Source of the DNA: an uncultured Lachnospiraceae bacterium
GTDB taxonomy: Bacteria; Bacillota; Clostridia; Lachnospirales; Lachnospiraceae
Assembly (NCBI GenBank): GCA_905209865.1
Contig: CAJLUP010000095.1
Location: 1-6,888, forward strand
Length of the DNA stretch: 6,888 nucleotides
Direction of reading: 5' to 3'
In this document: positions 5,701 to 6,888 of the stretch, in pieces
Numbering within the stretch: the stretch's first letter is position 1
Layout of the letters: every line of letters begins with the position of its first letter
Notes under the pieces: generated by a model
Told to the model about the DNA's origin: nothing
Seen by the model: only the letters and a program-made list of their open reading frames with translations
Databases searched by the model: none
Program-made: the position numbers and the translations under genes

Positions 5701-6888
5701 AAACAGAAGGTAAGACATCTGTGAAGATCGGCGAAAAAACATATTTCATTTTTGTAAAAAATAATGTAGAAAAAGTTACATTGCAAGAGGGGGAAACGTA
5801 TAATATACCGGGTGAAATTCTGAACAAAACAGAGGTGGAACAAAGAGGTATCGTGACATTAGAAGCGCAGACAAGTATGCCGCCTTATAGAATTGTTTCG
5901 GAACTTACAGACGGAACATACCTGTTTGGAACAAAGAGTCATATTATGGTGAACACGGTAAGTACAGCAGGTGCCACCCCGAAAGGTCTTGGAATGAAGT
6001 CGGTTAATTTCAATGTCGATGAAACAGCGAAAGATTTCATGTGGAAATTGACGAAGAGTGATGCAGGTTATACAATGCAGGACGTTGCTACGGGTAAATA
6101 TGTTAACATTTCAGGACAGAATGTAGAGTTAAAAGAAGAAGCACAGGTGTTGACAGTTGGAACAAAGGAAAATAGTGGATTTTCTGTTTCAAAAGATAAC
6201 AGCTATTTGAACAACTGGGCAAATACGAATGATAAAGTTGCAGGGTATGGATCGGATAACAATACATGGTATTTCTATACTCCATCGTCAGGATATATAG
6301 CGACAGCAGCGAAAGTCGGACAAGAAACACTGCTTACTTCAGAAGGTGTTACTTACATAATCACCGTTGTCGAGAAAAAGCCGGAAGTGAAAGAATACAC
6401 AGTAACGGCAACTGTAAATGATGATAAGATGGGAAGCGTAACGCTCAGCCCGGAAGGACCGAAGTATGCGGCAGGAACGAAAGTGACGGCAACAGCGAAG
6501 GTTTCAGATGAAAGTAAATATGAATTTGTGAACTGGACAAAAGGTGACGAAGTAGTTTCCACTGAAAAAACATATGAATTTGATATTGACGCTGATGTAA
6601 ATCTTCAGGCAAACTTCAAGGCTATCACATATAATGTGACAGCGAAAGTAAACGATGGTGCAATGGGAACCGCAGCGCTTAGTCCAAACGGACCGAAGTA
6701 TGAAGCGGGAACAGAAGTGACGGCAACAGCGACAGCAAATGAGGGATATGAGTTCGTAAACTGGACAGTTGGCAAAGAGGCAGTTTCCGATCAGGCAGAG
6801 TATAAGTTCACAGTTAATAAAGAGATGGAACTGACGGCAAACTTCAGGAAAAAAGAGAAACCGCCTGTAGAAGAGACATATACAGTAA
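2724..6888 (+). CDS. Secreted GH33 exo-sialidase with multi-module C-terminal tail, 3' truncated
   Basis: A neuraminidase that releases terminal sialic acid from mucin and other glycans outside the cell. The frame is open from ATG 2724 (GGAGGG at 2711-2716) to the window end, 1388 residues with no stop. A signal peptide covers residues 1-27 (VMA, then ADG). The GH33 propeller, about 40-470, shows FRIP (R54), R73, acid/base D79, D121, E327, R342, R397 and nucleophile Y429 (YAYSCLT). Four Asp boxes lie at 90-97, 251-258, 308-315 and 349-356. The order and spacing of R54, R73 and D79 follow Clostridium perfringens NanI as I recall it. A Big-like domain (about 477-553) and an acidic linker with a helix (about 598-623) follow. 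Next come two lectin-like tandem copies (618-786, 806-972), a Big-like segment (980-1012), a diverged third copy (1054-1190), another short Big-like segment (1191-1216) and InlB-B-type repeats from 1224. No CBM40 precedes the catalytic domain. A wall-anchoring end (e.g. LPXTG) may lie beyond the window. Hydrolytic versus trans-sialidase product type cannot be told. Confidence 0.95.
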   Translation, partial: MKKRGRALALLLAAVLTVSSVPGTVMAADGVKPADGITREQPFWSGTGGSSRFRIPCLVSLNDGTLVAGCDARWNTSLDGGGLDTIVSRSKDGGRTWKYTFANYLGDNGNTHHNDSTAFIDPAMATDGEKVYMIADLCPAGYALNGASHSPVKGKSHDANGNILLADAREWTNCWVADRQDATKYTYHLEKNNKKKADSAYVIKNAAGETVEGYTIDSYFNIKGDGVDTNLFEAESPFQVWPTDYLYLTTSEDGGATWSVPSIINMRKDTEQTLLVGPGRGMITSTNRILFTAYEYTGGDKNSVAIYSDDGGKTWERGQSVSSTSSEAVVTEANGKLYMFTRHGGYYTSDDFGETWSQRQNMGINYCQTCQLTAITYPEKIDGKTAILFAAPSGTGRDSGKIFVGLVNDNGTLDWKYNYSINGSAYYAYSCLTVLPDGTIGLLYESDGTVITYKDFDIADVAKGAAIGNIWCTESDKPVAEVTMASDETKELVLNGLKENAKVTVTSDNEGAVTGTYADGKVKLTAKSVTGMDQAVITVESEGASTTIKVNVTDATNYEIVELKPGETKTYTDTTGNYSKDELTGLDTAIADVTMTGEDAQAVEKQVKAQLATEKAKFEGEKRSLDECLFTFQKVADKDNTYKISAKVGENTVYVNHKNAASQCVCTTNETEILLETPAAGTVALKDTTNTGNSNGAYLYFHKGDLTKLHFDRYSTAVEQCQLELWKKADGAKTESGILGYEKVTDLSQVADGQQYLIAAKATDNNYYVVNPSAESQNFKQVAKVVTENVPVEKEAAVAVGSNVQFSDGVKKIGTCLFTFDKQAEEGKYKISATTEDGQKVYLGPKSAAGAQTPLVATEVVITVAKTDKGFTLAQMEGSSNGGYLYFWKDDESKFHFDRNKSVDSNGKCEFELYKKADNAEATEIPGYTKLNDMSEIEANGKYLIAMKAKDNKYYLLNPATGNEKYKYVAKVTGDMYEDEAIGAKTDITITGKTEGKTSVKIGEKTYFIFVKNNVEKVTLQEGETYNIPGEILNKTEVEQRGIVTLEAQTSMPPYRIVSELTDGTYLFGTKSHIMVNTVSTAGATPKGLGMKSVNFNVDETAKDFMWKLTKSDAGYTMQDVATGKYVNISGQNVELKEEAQVLTVGTKENSGFSVSKDNSYLNNWANTNDKVAGYGSDNNTWYFYTPSSGYIATAAKVGQETLLTSEGVTYIITVVEKKPEVKEYTVTATVNDDKMGSVTLSPEGPKYAAGTKVTATAKVSDESKYEFVNWTKGDEVVSTEKTYEFDIDADVNLQANFKAITYNVTAKVNDGAMGTAALSPNGPKYEAGTEVTATATANEGYEFVNWTVGKEAVSDQAEYKFTVNKEMELTANFRKKEKPPVEETYTV
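4575..5642 (+). repeat. Tandem duplication encoding two lectin-like modules of the sialidase
   Basis: Copy 1 (4575-5081, residues 618-786) and copy 2 (5139-5642, residues 806-973) are offset by 188 codons. Both run F-x9-C-L-F-T-F, then YKISA, a G-x3-VY segment, GxYLYF, HFDR, (E/L)LxKKAD, a G-Y-x-K-x-x-D segment, YLIA-x-KA-x-DN, YY(V/L)(V/L)NP and VAKV, with only a few small indels. The alternation of short hydrophobic strands suggests a beta-rich lectin-like (perhaps beta-trefoil) fold. That fold and any glycan binding are inference; I do not recognise a named carbohydrate-binding family. Confidence 0.8.
5883..6293 (+). repeat. Diverged third lectin-like module in the sialidase
   Basis: Residues 1054-1190 keep the outline of the two upstream copies: DGTYLF matches their GxYLI segment. 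FMWKLTKSDAGYTMQDVATGKYV echoes LFTF...YKISA...G-x-VY, followed by a VEL strand, GFSVS, YLNNW and a closing WYFYT. The order here (YLI segment, then FMWKL segment) suggests that the true domain unit begins at the YLI segment and that the two tandem copies read as circular shifts of it. The homology is judged by eye and is weaker than between copies 1 and 2. Confidence 0.5.
6393..6888 (+). repeat. InlB-B-type (Flg_new-like) repeats at the sialidase C-terminal end
   Basis: Two complete copies are encoded, from 6396 (residue 1225) and 6630 (residue 1303), 78 codons apart. Each runs Y-x-V-T-A-x-V-N-D, MG(S/T), LSP-x-GPKY, AGT-x-VTATA, YEFVNWT and closes with a (Q/T)ANF strand. A third starts at 6879 (YTV) and is cut by the window edge after a short K/E/P linker. 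This pattern fits the divergent InlB B-repeat family common in Gram-positive surface proteins, where it acts as a stalk or spacer. An 18-base stretch is identical between copies (6481-6498 and 6715-6732), showing fairly recent duplication or gene conversion. Confidence 0.8.

Noticed and set aside
6886..6888. TAA as the last three bases, which looks like the stop of the sialidase gene.
   Set aside because: The sialidase codons begin at positions divisible by three, so the last codon is GTA at 6885-6887; the TAA is out of frame and the gene runs on past the window.
1..6888. CRISPR arrays, tRNA or rRNA genes, transposases, phage genes or attachment sites.
   Set aside because: No short regularly spaced repeats, cloverleaf-like segments or mobile-element proteins were found; the only repeats are within the sialidase coding sequence.

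Overview
The window reads as chromosomal DNA of a low-GC Gram-positive gut anaerobe, most likely a mucin-foraging Lachnospiraceae of the Ruminococcus gnavus/torques (Mediterraneibacter) kind. This is inferred from AGGAGG-type ribosome binding sites, AT-rich intergenic DNA with TATAAT promoters, protein sequence style, and a secreted sialidase with Gram-positive surface-protein modules. No species is claimed. All four genes lie on the + strand and the minus strand carries nothing convincing.

Layout. 1-573 is the 3' end of purD (purine synthesis), cut by the window start. 574-777 is an intergenic region with an extended -10 promoter and a dyad. 778-1524 is a complete short-chain dehydrogenase/reductase (SDR) of the FabG/BaiA-like type, closed by a strong intrinsic terminator at 1604-1642. 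1643-1742 is a GC-rich leader able to fold into several hairpins. It precedes 1757-2509, a membrane-anchored or secreted cell-wall glucosaminidase-domain protein. 2510-2723 holds a near-consensus promoter, an inverted repeat over its -35, and a long hairpin just after the start point. 2724-6888 is a secreted family GH33 exo-sialidase that is still open at the window end, with at least 1388 residues.

The sialidase dominates the window. It has a signal peptide, then directly a catalytic domain with FRIP, four Asp boxes and the full set of catalytic residues. A long tail follows: Ig-like (Big-type) segments, two clear tandem copies and one diverged copy of a lectin-like module, and a run of InlB-B-type repeats that continues past the edge. 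The lectin-like modules are the least explained part. They probably hold the enzyme on glycans, but that is inference.

The genes do not form one operon. Separate promoters and a terminator suggest four transcription units: housekeeping purine synthesis, a probably regulated oxidoreductase, a wall hydrolase with a possible RNA leader, and a regulated secreted glycosidase. No tRNA, rRNA, CRISPR array, transposase or attachment site was seen, and no gap between genes exceeds 300 bases.
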